Source: Girardinichthys multiradiatus
Lineage: Eukaryota; Chordata; Actinopteri; Cyprinodontiformes; Goodeidae
NCBI RefSeq assembly: GCF_021462225.1
Contig: NC_061817.1
Coordinates: 2,788,751 to 2,852,750 of the forward strand
Length of the DNA: 64,000 bases
Direction: 5' to 3'
The notes beneath the pieces are model-generated. The model was given only the letters and a program-made list of their open reading frames with translations. It was not told the origin of the DNA and made no database searches. The position numbers were made by a program, and so were the translations under genes. Shown here in pieces: positions 1 to 13,112 of this stretch (position 1 is its first letter; every line of letters begins with the position of its first letter).

Positions 1-713
1 TAATCCTTCCCAGATTGATGGGCAGCATCAGTTGCTTCTCTAAAGTTTTTACAAATGTCTTTAGGTTGAATTAGACCATATTCATGTTTAAAATGAATTG
101 TCATTGCTTACAGTAGCTTCATAATGATGAAAACATTTTAAATTAACAGACATTGTTCAAATCAAACATAATGCAGTAATGAAAGCATTTTTTGTTTTTG
201 CTATATGGAGGGTCAAGATCAATGATCACAATATATGACATATGAATGACAAGGAAAAGGAGAGGGCACAAGCAAAGCATGTGGATAAATACAAAAAGCA
301 TAAGCTGCTCTATGTCTTATGGAAACATATTAACAATAAAGTGTGCAGGGAAAGCAAATTAATGACGTTAAGTATTATGCTAATATGGATTGCTTCAGGC
401 TGTAAAGGCCTACTACATTTTGCTAGCATACAGTAAGGTTCAGGTGTGTGTGCATGTATATGTAATAAATTTGATGTTAATGCTTTCATTTCCTGTTTGC
501 CTGTCAAAAATAATTAACCCCTTTGAGGCCAGTGATTCATGAGGCTTTTTCTCTATTGCTTGTAATTTTCAGCTGGGTGTAAACACTTAATCAGCCAAGT
601 GTTAAGTTGTTCCCTAACTGTATATCACACACACAATATATATATATATATAAAATTTTACTTTATTGTAGGCTGTCTGTATAAGGCAGAAATTAGAATC
701 ACTTGACAATGTA

Positions 714-752
<39 letters not shown>

Positions 753-1536
753 TCAATTGTTAAAGAACTGCCATGTATGAAACAATGAGAAACCATTTTC
801 TGATGCATAACTTTTCATCTTCAGTTTCCATCTTTTCTAGTTAACAAAGAAGTTATTATTCTCTGCATTGTGGTCAAGTTTTGATTTCATTTAAATTAAA
901 AATGTGACATTTCAGTTGTTTTCGCTGTTTTTATTTTAAAGTCTGTAGATGGTCAGTGATTTATTGTTCGTCCTGTCCTAATGCAAGTGGCGGTTTTTTT
1001 ATGTCTGTGCACCACCTGTGTAAAATCTCCCAGTCCATTAAACCGAACGCATTGATCTCCATGGCAACTGTTTTTGAGGTAAGCGCGCATGCGCTCTCGT
1101 GTAGTGTGTGAAATCTCTGGTCGTAAATGGTGTTTTCGAGCTGTACTGTGTTGTTGTAATTAATCAAAATAACATGAAACACAACTAGTTACTCTCCCTT
1201 TGCTTTTAACTGGGGTATTTAGCAGCGAGCAGACAGACATTAAACATAGTGGTGGTCGTTTTAAAGGCTGGCTGTTCACAAAAGCCTCGAGCTCCGAGGG
1301 GAGAGAAGCAAAGCAAGAGCATTGAGGCTCCAGAACAGTTCAGAAACTATTTGTAATGAGGGGAAAAAAGCTATATTTATAAACAGATTAAGTCGTGTTT
1401 TAGACTGCCTGTTGATAGTGGATCTGATCTTCTTTGTGTTGTTCATGAATCTTTGCAGCCGTAACTGGTTCTGGATGACGGCTTCATGGCAGACAGCTGT
1501 CTGGTATGGTACGGCTTGGTGGTACGCACCCCTGTA

Positions 1537-1545
<9 letters not shown>
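1..1545. other. AT-rich intergenic DNA, no gene seen
   Basis: No reading frame here resembles a known protein; all are short and low in complexity. The stretch holds two TA microsatellites (636-653 and 716-750). Around 1020-1320 the base composition is richer in G, C and CpG than the surroundings, but no exon or promoter can be argued from it. Confidence 0.6.
636..750. repeat. Two (TA)n microsatellites
   Basis: Runs of alternating T and A at 636-653 and 716-750, separated by about 60 bp of unique DNA. Confidence 0.95.
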
Positions 1546-1585
<40 letters not shown>

Positions 1586-1648
1586 ATATATCTATATCTA
1601 TATATATATATATATCTATATATATATATCTATATATATATATATATC

Positions 1649-1683
<35 letters not shown>

Positions 1684-1690
1684 ATATATC
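1543..1690. repeat. Long compound (TA)n/(TATC)n microsatellite
   Basis: About 148 bp of TA repeats broken at irregular intervals by TATC or TTTA units. It directly abuts the SINE that starts at 1693. Apparent long reading frames across it are repetitive Tyr-Ile runs and are not genes. Confidence 0.95.
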
Positions 1691-1692
1691 TA

Positions 1693-2055
1693 GGGCTGCA
1701 CGGTGGTGCAGTTGGTAGCACTGTTGCCTTGCAGCAAGAAGGTCCTGGGTTCAATTCCCAACCAGGGGTCTTTCTGCATGGAGTTTGCATGTTCTCCCCA
1801 TGCATGCGTGGGTTCTCACCGGGTACTCCGGCTTCCTCCCACAGTCCAAAGACATGCCTGTTAGGTTAATTGGTCACTCTAAATTGCCCTGAGGTGAATG
1901 AATGAGTGTGTGCATGGTTGTTTGTGTGTTGCCCTGCGATGGACTGGTGACCTGTCCAGGGTGTACCCTGCCTCCTGCCCATAGACTGCTGGAGATAGGC
2001 ACCAGCTCCCCTGCAACCCACTATGGAATAAGTGGTAGAAAATGACTGACTGACT
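1693..2055 (+). mobile_element. tRNA-headed fish SINE, near full length
   Basis: A 363-bp copy of a short interspersed repeat found several times in this window. Its head looks like a tRNA-type RNA polymerase III promoter: an A-box-like TGGTGCAGTTGG at 1704-1715 and a B-box-like GGTTCAATTCC at 1748-1758. The body includes the conserved stretch 'GGAGTTTGCATGTTCTCCCC', and the 3' end is a short TGAC tandem tail. Such elements are non-coding and depend on LINE enzymes to move. Other copies or pieces lie at 3975-4055, 4060-4245, 12832-12925 and 60601-60905. I recognise the repeat type from many fish genomes but do not assign a family name. Confidence 0.8.
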
Positions 2056-2072
2056 ATATATATATATATAGT
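2052..2072. repeat. Short (TA)n/(GT)n run after SINE
   Basis: TA repeat followed by GTGTGTG directly downstream of the SINE tail. Confidence 0.8.
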
Positions 2073-3974
2073 GTGTGTGAGTATGTGTGTCTGATTGATA
2101 CAAATTTATATATATGTATGTGCTCCTTGTATGATGCAACAGCCATTACACTAACACAGCAGTGCTTGGATGAGACACCGCACACACTCATTCAGTGTAC
2201 TCAAACGTTTTACTTTGTGTGTTAACCTTTAATTTTGTTCCCCCTTTTGTTCCTGACCTATACGTCTTTATTCGTGTGTTCAATGTTTTAGGCTTCTTCT
2301 TTTTATGTTTAATCACATTTAGTCACATTCTCCAAAAGAATTTTTATTGATTCAAATTTATTAAGATAAATTCTTGACAGATTTTATAGCTGGGTGATTT
2401 AAGTGGCATAACAAACAAAACCTCTTCACTCTGACTTTGCACAATAACTAGTGTAAAACTAAAAGAAAATCAATGTCCTACCACAATGCAATGCAAACTT
2501 CAAGAGACAATGACTGTTGTTTGGCTACAAGACAAAATGAAAGCCCTTTACCAGAAAAATACTGGAAATAAAATGTCTAATTTGGTGTGAGAGCTTATGA
2601 AATAAAGGTACATAATTCCCCTGTGATAACTGGCTTATATTTTAGATTTTTTCCTCCCTTCTCAGATTAATTAATTCATAACTGCTCATTTGGCATTTAA
2701 AATCCCAGATACTTTCTTTCATTCAAAAGGAGGCAAATCCGTTCTTCTTGTATTATTAAGTTAAACTGATTTGTTGAATATTATTCTAGCCCTAAAATCC
2801 AAGTCTCAATGATGCAGGGAGGAGGCCACATGGAGAACATCTCTTTCATCCTGTTAAAAAGCACTTCGAGCTTAAAATAGAGTGAGGATTTTAAGTAATC
2901 AATACATTTTTAATTAATTATTAATTATACTTAACACGCAAACAGAAATATATTTTGAAACAGAAGCTTTTTTCCCTGCGTGTTTGATTACCAATTAAAA
3001 GAAAGTGTGACTGATTAGGCTTCTGTGAAGCCCTGATAACAGGGACTCCATGTTTCTCTCTACCCTGCCATTAATATTAAATCCTGATAAAGAAATTATA
3101 TTTAAATGGTAGCTCGGTTTTACAATCTCCTTCTTTGTGCCAGTAAAGGTGTGATGGAGGCAGTGTATGTGTGTGGTGCTCATGGTGGGGGCTGGGGCAG
3201 TTAACACTGTGAGCGGCTGAATGAAACGGTGCGGGGAGTCGGTGAGTGCAGATAAAGCCCTGCTCATGTATCAGCCTGTTCACCTGTCTGCAGCCAGACC
3301 GCGGTAATGGATAGACACAAGCTGCAACCATCACTCATAATCACACGGCCTGCCTCGAAGTATGTGTGTGTGTGTTAGTGAAAGAGAGAGATAGAGAAAG
3401 AGTGAGAAAGGAGAAGCACAGAAGAGAGAGTGTGTTTTGTGTATAAGGTGGTGGTGGGAGTGATGATATGTCTGCATGGGTGCATGACAGAAAAAGACAG
3501 AGACAGAGTGTGTGGATGTGTGGGTGTGTGTGCTTGTTTGTGCAACTCCTGTCTGTCTTTTGCTTATTTTTGATTGATAATTCTAACATTGTCACATTTT
3601 TTGGATGAGTCCCTCGCTTTCTATCTTTTAAATCTTTTCTCTGTTCCTTGTAATCTGATAATAATCACGTTGTGAGGGCATGTGTGTGTGTGCATGTGTG
3701 TGTGCGTGCAGGAAAGGCCCTATGGGTAAGGGTCATCAGTAGGACCCTTAGTGATAGACAGCTAAGCAGGACACATATGGGACTGGACCTGAAAAGGGTA
3801 AAGAAAACCTGTCACAAACTCATACAAGACATGATTTTCTGCAAAAAAAAAAAGGTTTTACTAGACTAAACAGTTAATTTTATACATGTATCATTACAGC
3901 ATGAGATCGTTATATTTTTGCTTTACCCTTGAAAGTGCCTGGACTGACTTGACAGGAGCTGCATGTTAGAACAA
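2073..3974. other. Intergenic DNA, no gene seen
   Basis: No coding similarity in any frame. Purine-rich GA/GT tracts occur at about 3361-3535, and a TGTG tract near 3680-3712. Nothing else is recognised. Confidence 0.6.
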
Positions 3975-4055
3975 GAATTAGCTCCCCCGTGACCCACCAT
4001 GGAATAGGCGGTATAGAAGATGAATGAATGTATTAACAAATGAATGAATGAATGA
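3975..4055 (+). mobile_element. SINE 3'-end fragment
   Basis: Contains the family 3' segment (AGCTCCCCCGTGACCCACC, then GGAATAGGCGG) and ends in GAATGAATG repeats. The next SINE copy begins immediately after this tail, so the second copy probably inserted in or beside it. Confidence 0.65.
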
Positions 4056-4059
4056 ACAG

Positions 4060-4245
4060 GGGCTGCATGGTGGAGCAGTTGGTTGCACAGTTGCCTTGCC
4101 TATGTCTCTGTGTTGCCCTGCAATGGATTGGCGACATGTCCAAGGTGTACCCTGCCTCATGCCCGTAGATTGCTGGAGATAGGCACCAGCTCCTCTGTGA
4201 CCCACTGTGGAATAAGCGCTTTAGAAGATAAATGAATGAATGAAT
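4060..4245 (+). mobile_element. Internally deleted SINE copy
   Basis: Starts with the SINE head (GGGGCTGCATGGTGGAGCAG) and jumps, after about 40 bp, to the 3' half (GTGTTGCCCTGCAATGG onward), ending in a GAATGAATG tail. Much of the tRNA-like B-box region is missing. Confidence 0.7.
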
Positions 4246-4352
4246 GTATTGGAGGTTACCCAACCACTGATGTAAAACTGGCTGAACAAGAACAAGTGTT
4301 ATTGAGGGATGTTTTGGAGCACTTATGGGATGTGAGAATATGTTACAAAATA

Positions 4353-5437
4353 CACTGCTCAAAAAAATAAAGGGAACACTCAAATAACACATCCTAGATC
4401 TGAATGAATGAAATATTCTCATTGAATACTTTGTTCTGTACAAAGTTGAATGTGCTGACAACAAAATCACACAAAAATCATCAATGGAAATCAAATTTAT
4501 TAACCAATGGAGGCCTGGATTTGGAGTCACACACAAAATTAAAGTGGAAAAACACACTACAGGCTGATCCAACTTTGATGTAATGTCCTTAAAACAAATC
4601 AAAATGAGGCTCAGTATTGTGTGTGGCCTCCACGTGCCTGTATGACCTCCCTACAGGGCATGCTCCTGATAAGACAGCGGATGGTCTCCTGAGGGATCTC
4701 CTCCCAGACCTGGACTAAAGCATCCGCCAACTCCTGGACAGTCTGTGGTGCAATGTGACGTTGGTGGATGGAGCGAGACATGATGTCCCAGATGTGCTCA
4801 ATCGGATTCAGGTCTGGAGAACGGGCGGACCAGTCCATAGCTTCAATGTCTTCATCTTGCAGGAACTGCTGACACACTCCAGCCACATGAGATCTAGCAT
4901 TGTCCTGCATTAGGATTAACCCTGGGCCAACCGCACCAACATATGGTCTCACAAAGGGGTCTGAGGATCTCATCTTGGTACCTAATGGCAGTCAGGTTAC
5001 CTCTGGCGAACACTTGGAGGGCCGTGTGGCCCTCCAAAGAAATTCCACCCCACACCATTAATGACCCACTGCCAAACCGGTCATGCTGAAGGATGTTGCA
5101 GGCAGCAGATCGCTCTCCATGGTGTCTCTAGGTGTCTGTGAAGAGCACAGGGCACCAGTGGCGAATTTTCCAATCTTGGTGTTCTCTGGCCAATGCCAAG
5201 CGTCCTGCACGGTGTTGGGCTGTGAGCACAACCCCCATTTGTGTACGTCATGCCCTCATACCATCCTCATAGAGTCGGTTTCTAACCGTTTGTGCAGAGA
5301 CATGCACATTTGTGGCCTATTGGAGGTAATTTTGCAGGGCTCTGGCAGTGCTCCTCCTGTTCCTCCTTGCACAAAGGCGGAGGTAGCGGTCCTGCTGCTG
5401 GGTTGTTGCCCTCCTACGGCCTCCTCCATGTCTCCTG
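4353..5437 (-). mobile_element. Tc1-like element, family TcD, 5' truncated
   Basis: The terminal sequence CACTGCTCAAAAAAAT begins right after TA (4351-4352), as expected for Tc1/mariner insertion at TA. About 255 bp of inverted-repeat and untranslated DNA leads into a minus-strand transposase relic. The other inverted end is absent: similarity to the family, judged by the copy at 62643-63438, stops near 5437. The element is therefore truncated on the transposase 5' side. Confidence 0.85.
4611..5437 (-). pseudogene. Tc1-like transposase relic (TcD), DD34E type
   Basis: The longest open piece (4611-4973) is the C-terminal part of a DDE transposase: LMQDNARSHVAG holds the second catalytic Asp, and [12 protein letters not shown] holds the catalytic Glu with 34 residues between them (DD34E). 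It ends in the family-typical RGGHTQY. Upstream, family coding sequence continues to about 5437 but is broken by stops and frame changes. The N-terminal DNA-binding domain is lost with the truncated end. It would have cut and pasted its own element in the nucleus; this copy cannot. Confidence 0.8.
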
Positions 5438-5726
5438 TATGGGCATTCATAGCTTAGTCTCTATGTTGGTACTACGATGAACTGATGACTTGTCTTTCCA
5501 TCATGAGGCCAACATAGAGATTACGAAGATTGGCACCATCACAATAATGAACAGGACACAGAATGTTTAGAATCTGAGTAAGAATGAACAGATGGATAAA
5601 AATATCCCAAACATGTGATAGATGTTCAAGGCCAATACAGTAAACAGCACAGACAGCATGAGAAACTCACTCTCTTCTTCTTGTCCTGCTTCCGTTACAT
5701 TGTATTCAGCTGCCATACTGAACATA
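5438..5726. other. Short unassigned spacer
   Basis: Spacer between two Tc1-like elements. It includes the imperfect inverted repeat TCTCTATGTTGG / CCAACATAGAGA (about 5458 and 5510), which makes a short hairpin. No coding similarity seen. Confidence 0.5.
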
Positions 5727-7347
5727 CAGTGCCTTGCGAAAGTATTTGGCCCCCTTGAACTTTTCAACCTCTTGCCACATTTCAGGCTTCAAACATAAAG
5801 ATATAAAATTCAAATTTTTGGTGAAGAATCAACAAGTGGGACACAATCATGAAGTGGAATGAAATTTATTGGATGTGTCAAACGTTTTTAACAAATAAAA
5901 AACTGAAAAGTGGGGTGTGCAATATTATTCGGCACCCTTGCGTTAATACTTTGTAGTGCCAGCCTTTGCTACAATTACAGCTGCAAGTCGCTTGGGGTAT
6001 GTCTCTATCAGTTTTGCACATCAAGAGACTGAAATTCTTGTCCATTCTTCCTTGCAAAACAGCTGGAGCTCAGTGAGGTTGGATGGAGAGCGTTCGTGAA
6101 CAGCAGTCTTCAGCTCTCTCCACAGATTCTCGATTGGATTCAGGTCTGGACTTTGACTTGGCCATTCGAACACCTGGAAGGTGGACGTTTATTTGTGAAC
6201 CATTCCATTGGCTTTATGTTTTGGATCATTGTCTTGTTGGAAGATAAATCTCCATCCCAGTCTCAGGTCTCTTGCAGACTCCAACAGGTTTTCTTCCAGA
6301 ATGGTCCTGTATTTGGCCCCATTCATCTTCCCATCAATTTTGACCATCTTCCCTGTCCTTGCTGACGAAAAGCAGGCCCAAACCATGATGCTGCCACCAC
6401 CATGTTTGACAGTGGGGATGGTGTGTTCAGGGTGATGAGTTGTGTTGCTTTTACGCCAAACATATCGTTTTGCATTGTGGCCAAACAGTTCGATTTTGGT
6501 TTCATCTGACCAGAGCACCTTCTTCCACATGTTTGGTGTGTCTCCCAGGTGGCTTGTGGCAGACTTTAAACGAGACTTTTTATGGATATCTTTGAGAAAT
6601 GGCTTTCTTCTTGCCACTCTTCCATAAAGGCCAGATTTGTGCAGTGTACGACTGATTGTTGTCCTATAGACAGACTCTCCCACCTCAGCTGTAGATCTCT
6701 GCAGTTCATCCAGAGTGATCTTGGGCCTCTTGGCTTCATCTCTGATCAGTCTTCTCCTTGTTCGAGACGAAGGTTTAGAGGGATGGTCGGGTCTTGGTAG
6801 ATTTGCAGTGGTCTGATACTCCTTCCATTTCAATATGATTACTTGCACAGTGCTCCTTGGGATGTTTAAAGCTTGGGAAATCTTTTTGAATCCAAATACG
6901 GCTTTAAACATCTCCACAACAGTATCTCGGAACTGCCTGGTGTGTTCCTTGGTCTTCATGATGCTCTTTGCGCTTTGAACAGAACCCTGAGACTATTACA
7001 GAGCAGGTGCATTTATACGGAGACTTGATTACACACAGGTGGATTCTATTTATCATCATCAGTCATTTGGGACAACATTGGATCATTCAGAGATCCTCAC
7101 TGAACTTCTGGAGTGAGTTTGCTGCACTGAAAGTAAGGGGGCCGAATAATATTGCACGCCCCACTTTTCAGTTTTTTATTTGTTAAAACAGTTTGACACA
7201 TCCAATAAATTTCATTCCACTTCACGATTGTGTCCCACTTGTTGTCAATTCTTCACAAAAATTTGAAATTTATATCTATGTTTGAAGCCTGAAATGTGGC
7301 AAAAGGTTGAAAAGTTCAAGGGGGGCGAATACTTTTGCAAGGCACTG
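5727..7347 (-). mobile_element. Tc1-like element, family TcC, both ends present
   Basis: The left end CAGTGCCTTGCGAAAGT follows TA (5725-5726), and the right end is its reverse complement (CTTTTGCAAGGCACTG, ending 7347). The inverted repeats extend imperfectly for roughly 200 bp. The right flank reads CA rather than TA, so one copy of the target duplication has mutated. Length is 1621 bp, normal for Tc1-like elements. It encodes one minus-strand transposase. Confidence 0.9.
5943..6959 (-). pseudogene. Tc1-like transposase, broken only by two stop codons
   Basis: From ATG at 6959 the frame runs 339 codons to a TAA at 5943-5945 without any frameshift, but it contains TAA at 6189-6191 (codon 257) and TGA at 6021-6023 (codon 313). 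The order is Tc1-like: N-terminal helix-turn-helix (residues about 10-50, with FKKISQALNIPRSTVQ), a second DNA-binding region to about 115, then the catalytic domain with LWSDETK (Asp152), QQDNDPKH (Asp243) and, after the first stop, [11 protein letters not shown] with the catalytic Glu. The second stop lies at a probable CGA to TGA change. Two substitutions account for the loss of the frame, so this is one of the better preserved transposase genes in the window. Confidence 0.88.
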
Positions 7348-7349
7348 CA

Positions 7350-7814
7350 TCTTGATTTAGACCTGTACCAGTGATTCTGTGTTTATTCTGCGTTTGCTCT
7401 GTTCTCTCATCCCCAGAAGGACATGGCATATCGCTACTCAACTGAGCCTTTCTCTACTGGAGTTTTCTGACTGTTAAAGGGAGTCATTTCTCCCCACTGC
7501 CTCCACATTCTTGCTCAGGAGGAGGAATTGCTCTGGAGTCAGCATTACACATGGTGCATAAATAAACCTAATCATTTTAAAGCAAATTTTTGACAGGTTA
7601 TTGAACAAATTGACTGCATAACTATTGCCAGTGATCATGACAACTTTCTAACTTCTGGGCCATTCTATTGTCAGTTTGACTCTTACTAGAAATAAACAAA
7701 TGTTATATGAACTGGTGTATACATAGGTAGACAGTGAAACAACTTTTAAAAATTACACTGTAAACAGTGGTTTAATGAAGCTGTTGAACAAGAATTGGTA
7801 GAGCAATTGCAACA
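7350..7814. other. Unassigned spacer
   Basis: About 465 bp between Tc1-like elements; no coding or repeat signal that I recognise. Confidence 0.5.
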
Positions 7815-7816
7815 TA

Positions 7817-9366
7817 CAGGTCCTTCTCAAAATATTAGCATATTGTGATAAAGTTAATTATTTTCCATAATGTAATGATGAAAATTTAACATTCATATAT
7901 TTTAGATTCATTGCACACTAACTGAAATATTTCAGGTCTTTTATTGTCTTAATACGGATGATTGTGGCATACAGCTCATGAAAACCCAAAATTCCTATCT
8001 CACAAAATTTGCATATTTCATCCGACCAATAAAAGAAAAGTGTTTTTAACACAAAAAATGTCAACCTTCAAATAATCATGTACAGTTATGCACTCAATAC
8101 TTGGTCGGGAATCCTTTGGCAGAAATGACTGCTTCAATGCGGCGTGGCATGGAGGCAATCAGCCTGTGGCACTGCTGAGGTCTTATGGAGGCCCAGGATG
8201 CTTCGATAGTGGCCTTTAGCTCATCCAGAGTGTTGGGTCTTGAGTCTCTCAACGTTCTCTTCACAATATCCCACAGATTCTCTATGGGGTTCAGGTCAGG
8301 AGAGTTGGCAGGCCAATTGAGTACAGTGATACCATGGTCAGTAAACCATTTACCAGTGGTTTTGGCACTGTGAGCAGGTGCCAGGTCGTGCTGAAAAATG
8401 AAATCTTCATCTCCATAAAGCTTTTCAGCAGATGGAAGCATGAAGTGCTCCAAAATCTCCTGATAGCTTGCTGCATTGACCCTGCCCTTGATAAAACACA
8501 GTGGACCAACACCAGCAGCTGACACGGCACCCTAGACCATCACTGACTGTGGGTACTTGACACTGGACTTCTGGCATTTTGGCATTTCCTTCTCCCCAGT
8601 CATCCTCCAGACTCTGGCACCTTGATTTCCGAATGACATGCAGAATTTGCTTTCATCCGAAAAAAGTACTTTGGACCACTGAGCAACAGTCCAGTGCTGC
8701 TTCTCTGTAGCCCAGGTCAGGCGCTTCTGCCGCTGTTTCTGGTTCAAAAGTGGCTTGACCTGGGGAATGCGGCACCTGTAGCCCATTTCCTGCACACGCC
8801 TGTGCACGGTGGCTCTGGATGTTTCTACTCCAGACTCAGTCCACTGCTTCCGCAGGTCCCCAAGGTCTGGAATCGGCCCTTCTCCACAATCTTCCTCAGG
8901 GTCCGGTCACCTCTTCTCGTTGTGCAGCGTTTTCTGCCACACTTTTTCCTTCCCACAGACTTCCCACTGAGGTGCCTTGATACAGCACTCTGGGAACAGC
9001 CTATTCGTTCAGAAATTTCTTTTTGTGTCTTACCCTCTTGCTTGAGGGTGTCAATAGTGGCCTTCTGGACAGCAGTCAGGTTGGGGTTTTGAGTGATGAA
9101 CCAGGCTGGGAGTTTTAAAGGCCTCAGGAATCTTTTGCAGGTGTTTAGAGTTAACTCGTTGATTCAGATGATTAGGTTCATAGCTCGTTTAGAGACCCTT
9201 TTAATGATATGCTAATTTTGTGAGATAGGAATTTTGGGTTTTCAGACCTGAAATATTTCAGTTAGTGTGCAATGAATCTAAAATATATGAATGTTAAATT
9301 TTCATCATTACATTATGGAAAATAATGAACTTTATCACAATATGCTAATATTTTGAGAAGGACCTG
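7817..9366 (-). mobile_element. Tc1-like element, family TcB, copy 1
   Basis: The ends CAGGTCCTTCTCAAAAT and its reverse complement lie at 7817 and 9366, flanked by TA on both sides (7815-7816, 9367-9368). The inverted repeats are about 220 bp. Compared with copy 2 (15678-17286), the right repeat lacks about 37 bp near 9241 and the start-codon region lacks about 19 bp near 9082. Length is 1550 bp. Confidence 0.92.
8094..9067 (-). pseudogene. Tc1-like transposase (TcB copy 1), DD34E, inactivated
   Basis: The C-terminal half is open from 8525 to 8094 and includes FIFQHDLAPAHSAK and [12 protein letters not shown], with 34 residues between the catalytic Asp and Glu. It ends in AKGFPTKY. The middle (8807-8532) carries LFSDESKF with the first catalytic Asp and is separated from the C-terminal part by an in-frame TAG at 8532-8534, where copy 2 implies a Trp codon. 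Farther upstream a one-base loss near 8860 changes frame, and the start codon region is deleted. The product was a cut-and-paste transposase. Confidence 0.88.
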
Positions 9367-11234
<1,868 letters not shown>

Positions 11235-11750
11235 GTAAACTTCAATTCATTTCAGTTTATTTATGTTGCGCCAATTCACAACATGTCATCTCAAGGCACT
11301 TTGAAAGTCAATTCCATCGAATTACATTATTTTACATTTTCCAACTCAAGTACATACATTCCAATTGATCCTAGTTATCAAACAGTGCAGTCAAAATTTA
11401 TTATTTAAATGGGTTAAAAGTTTCTCTTTCTAAAGAAAACCCAGCAGATTGCATCAAGTCAGTGGCTTGCAGCATTCACTCCTCCTGGATCAGCATGTAG
11501 AGATAGTGGAGAGGAAAAACTCCCTTTTAACAGGAAGAAACCTCCAGCAGAACCAGGCTCAGTATGAGCAGCCATCTGCCATGATGGACTTGGGGTTTGA
11601 AATAACAGAGCATACACACAAAAAGAATACAGAAGCACTGATCCAGGAGTACTTTCTGTGTGAAAGAAAAGTAAAAAGTTATTGACAGTAATCGCTCCTT
11701 TAGTGGCTTAACCTAGGAGAGAAAGACATGTAAGCAAATTAACTCTGAGC
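11235..11750 (+). repeat. Fish interspersed repeat ('TTTATTTATGTTGCGCC' type)
   Basis: Begins near TTCAGTTTATTTATGTTGCG with CAAGGCACTTTGAAAG following, and contains the highly characteristic GGAAAAACTCCCTTTTAACA and AGGAAGAAACCTCCAGCAGA segments (about 11514-11547). I know this combination as a common dispersed repeat in teleosts, probably a LINE tail or derivative, but cannot give its class. A related piece is at 44685-44775. Confidence 0.6.
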
Positions 11751-11829
11751 CAGTTTTTAAGTCAAGAGTATGACAGAGAGAACATACAGTTAGTCATAGT
11801 AAAAGCTCAATCATTGGCTATGTCTAGAA

Positions 11830-12125
11830 TGCAAATTAATCACTTACAAATTACACAATGCTCAGAAAACACCTGCCTGTAACATTCCACAGGTGAACCG
11901 TTTAATTGGAAACAGGTGAGTGTCATGACAGGGTATAAAAGGAGAATCCTCATAATGCTCAGGTGGTCTGACAAGTCAACAGGATGCCTTTATAGTAAAA
12001 GAGTGCAGGTACTAGACTGGCCTAGCTGCAGTCCAAACCTGTCTCCTATTGACAATATGTGGTGCACTATTAAGTTCAAAATACGACAACTGAGACCCTG
12101 AACTGTATCTAGAGTCGTTACAGCC
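11830..12125 (+). pseudogene. Decayed Tc1-like element and transposase C-terminal fragment
   Basis: The sequence GAAACAGGTGAGTGTCATGA followed by GGGTATAAAAGGAG resembles the 5' untranslated part of a Tc1-like element. It is followed at about 12006 by VLDWPSCSPNLSPIDNMW, a transposase block in which the position of the catalytic Glu reads Asp. Both flanking parts of the transposase and the inverted ends are missing. A short old relic. Confidence 0.6.
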
Positions 12126-12831
12126 TTATGATGAGACCGTGTACCTCAAGAAAATTGCAGTCATCAACAAGGTGGATCCATATGTTGGTTTGTTTAGCAC
12201 AAATCCTGACGATCTGCCGCACATAATTTTTAGACAGGTATACAACTATTTTTTCATAGCCACAGCATAGGCTAAAATCCATGGTAAGTTCAACATTGCC
12301 CTTTATCGTAATTACAATAGGTATATTACTAGATAATACATTTACAACAGTAAAGGTAAATTGCAGCCTACATCTACCTGGTTAAAGCGTGAGAGTGCAG
12401 CTTACTGAAGTAGGTCACAGCACTGAGTGCAGAGTGCTGCCACCCAGCTCAGAATCAACTGATCAGCTCACGGTCTTGGCAGACTACTTTTCAGAATATT
12501 ATTACAACACATGTAGACAAACATTATTTATTTACCTGTCACAAAATGTCCACTGCACACTCAGTCGTGAGTGAGGTTCAAGTCGTCCAAATCCGCCCTG
12601 GATATCTTATTCAGCCATCATGTGAAAACCCCCATTGCAAGTGTCAAATTCAAATAGAGTGAATATTTGCAAAAAAAACAAAAGTTTATCTGTTTGAACA
12701 TTAAACATCTTGTCTTTGTAGAGTAATCAGTTTCATACAGGTTGAACAGGATTTGCAAATTCTGTTTTTATTTATGTTTTAGACATTGTTCTAACTTCTT
12801 TGGTATTGGCTTTGTTTTTAGGTAAAACATT
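12126..12831. other. Unassigned intergenic DNA
   Basis: No recognisable coding or repeat content in about 700 bp. Confidence 0.45.
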
Positions 12832-12925
12832 TGTACCCTGCCTCTCGCCCATAGACTGCTGGAGATAGGCACCAGCTTCCCCGCGACCCACTATGGAATA
12901 AGCGGTAGAAAATGACTGACTGACA
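12832..12925 (+). mobile_element. SINE 3' fragment
   Basis: Matches the 3' third of the SINE at 1693-2055 (GTACCCTGCCTCTCGCCCAT, then AGACTGCTGGAGATAGGCAC) and ends in the same TGAC tail. Confidence 0.8.
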
Positions 12926-13112
12926 TTTGCATTTATTCAAAAACATAATTTAAACTTGAGTGGAACTACTATATAAATGTTATCCATTATTACATTAAAA
13001 GTATTTCATTGCAAAAGATCACTGCATCTGTATTATCCTTTGAGATCAATTCCTATCAGAAACTACCTGGTTGACTTAAGATAATTTTGTTTCAAGTATT
13101 TTTATTAGAAGC

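Noticed and set aside
1704..1758. Functional tRNA gene
   Set aside because: A- and B-box-like motifs are present, but there is no cloverleaf with an acceptor stem, and the sequence is the head of a SINE with other copies in the window.
1322..1869. Open frames of 70-127 codons rich in Ile and Tyr
   Set aside because: They are translations of the TA microsatellite and the adjoining SINE in several frames.
3361..3535. Purine-rich tract as a regulatory element
   Set aside because: Simple GA/GT composition only; no supporting structure.
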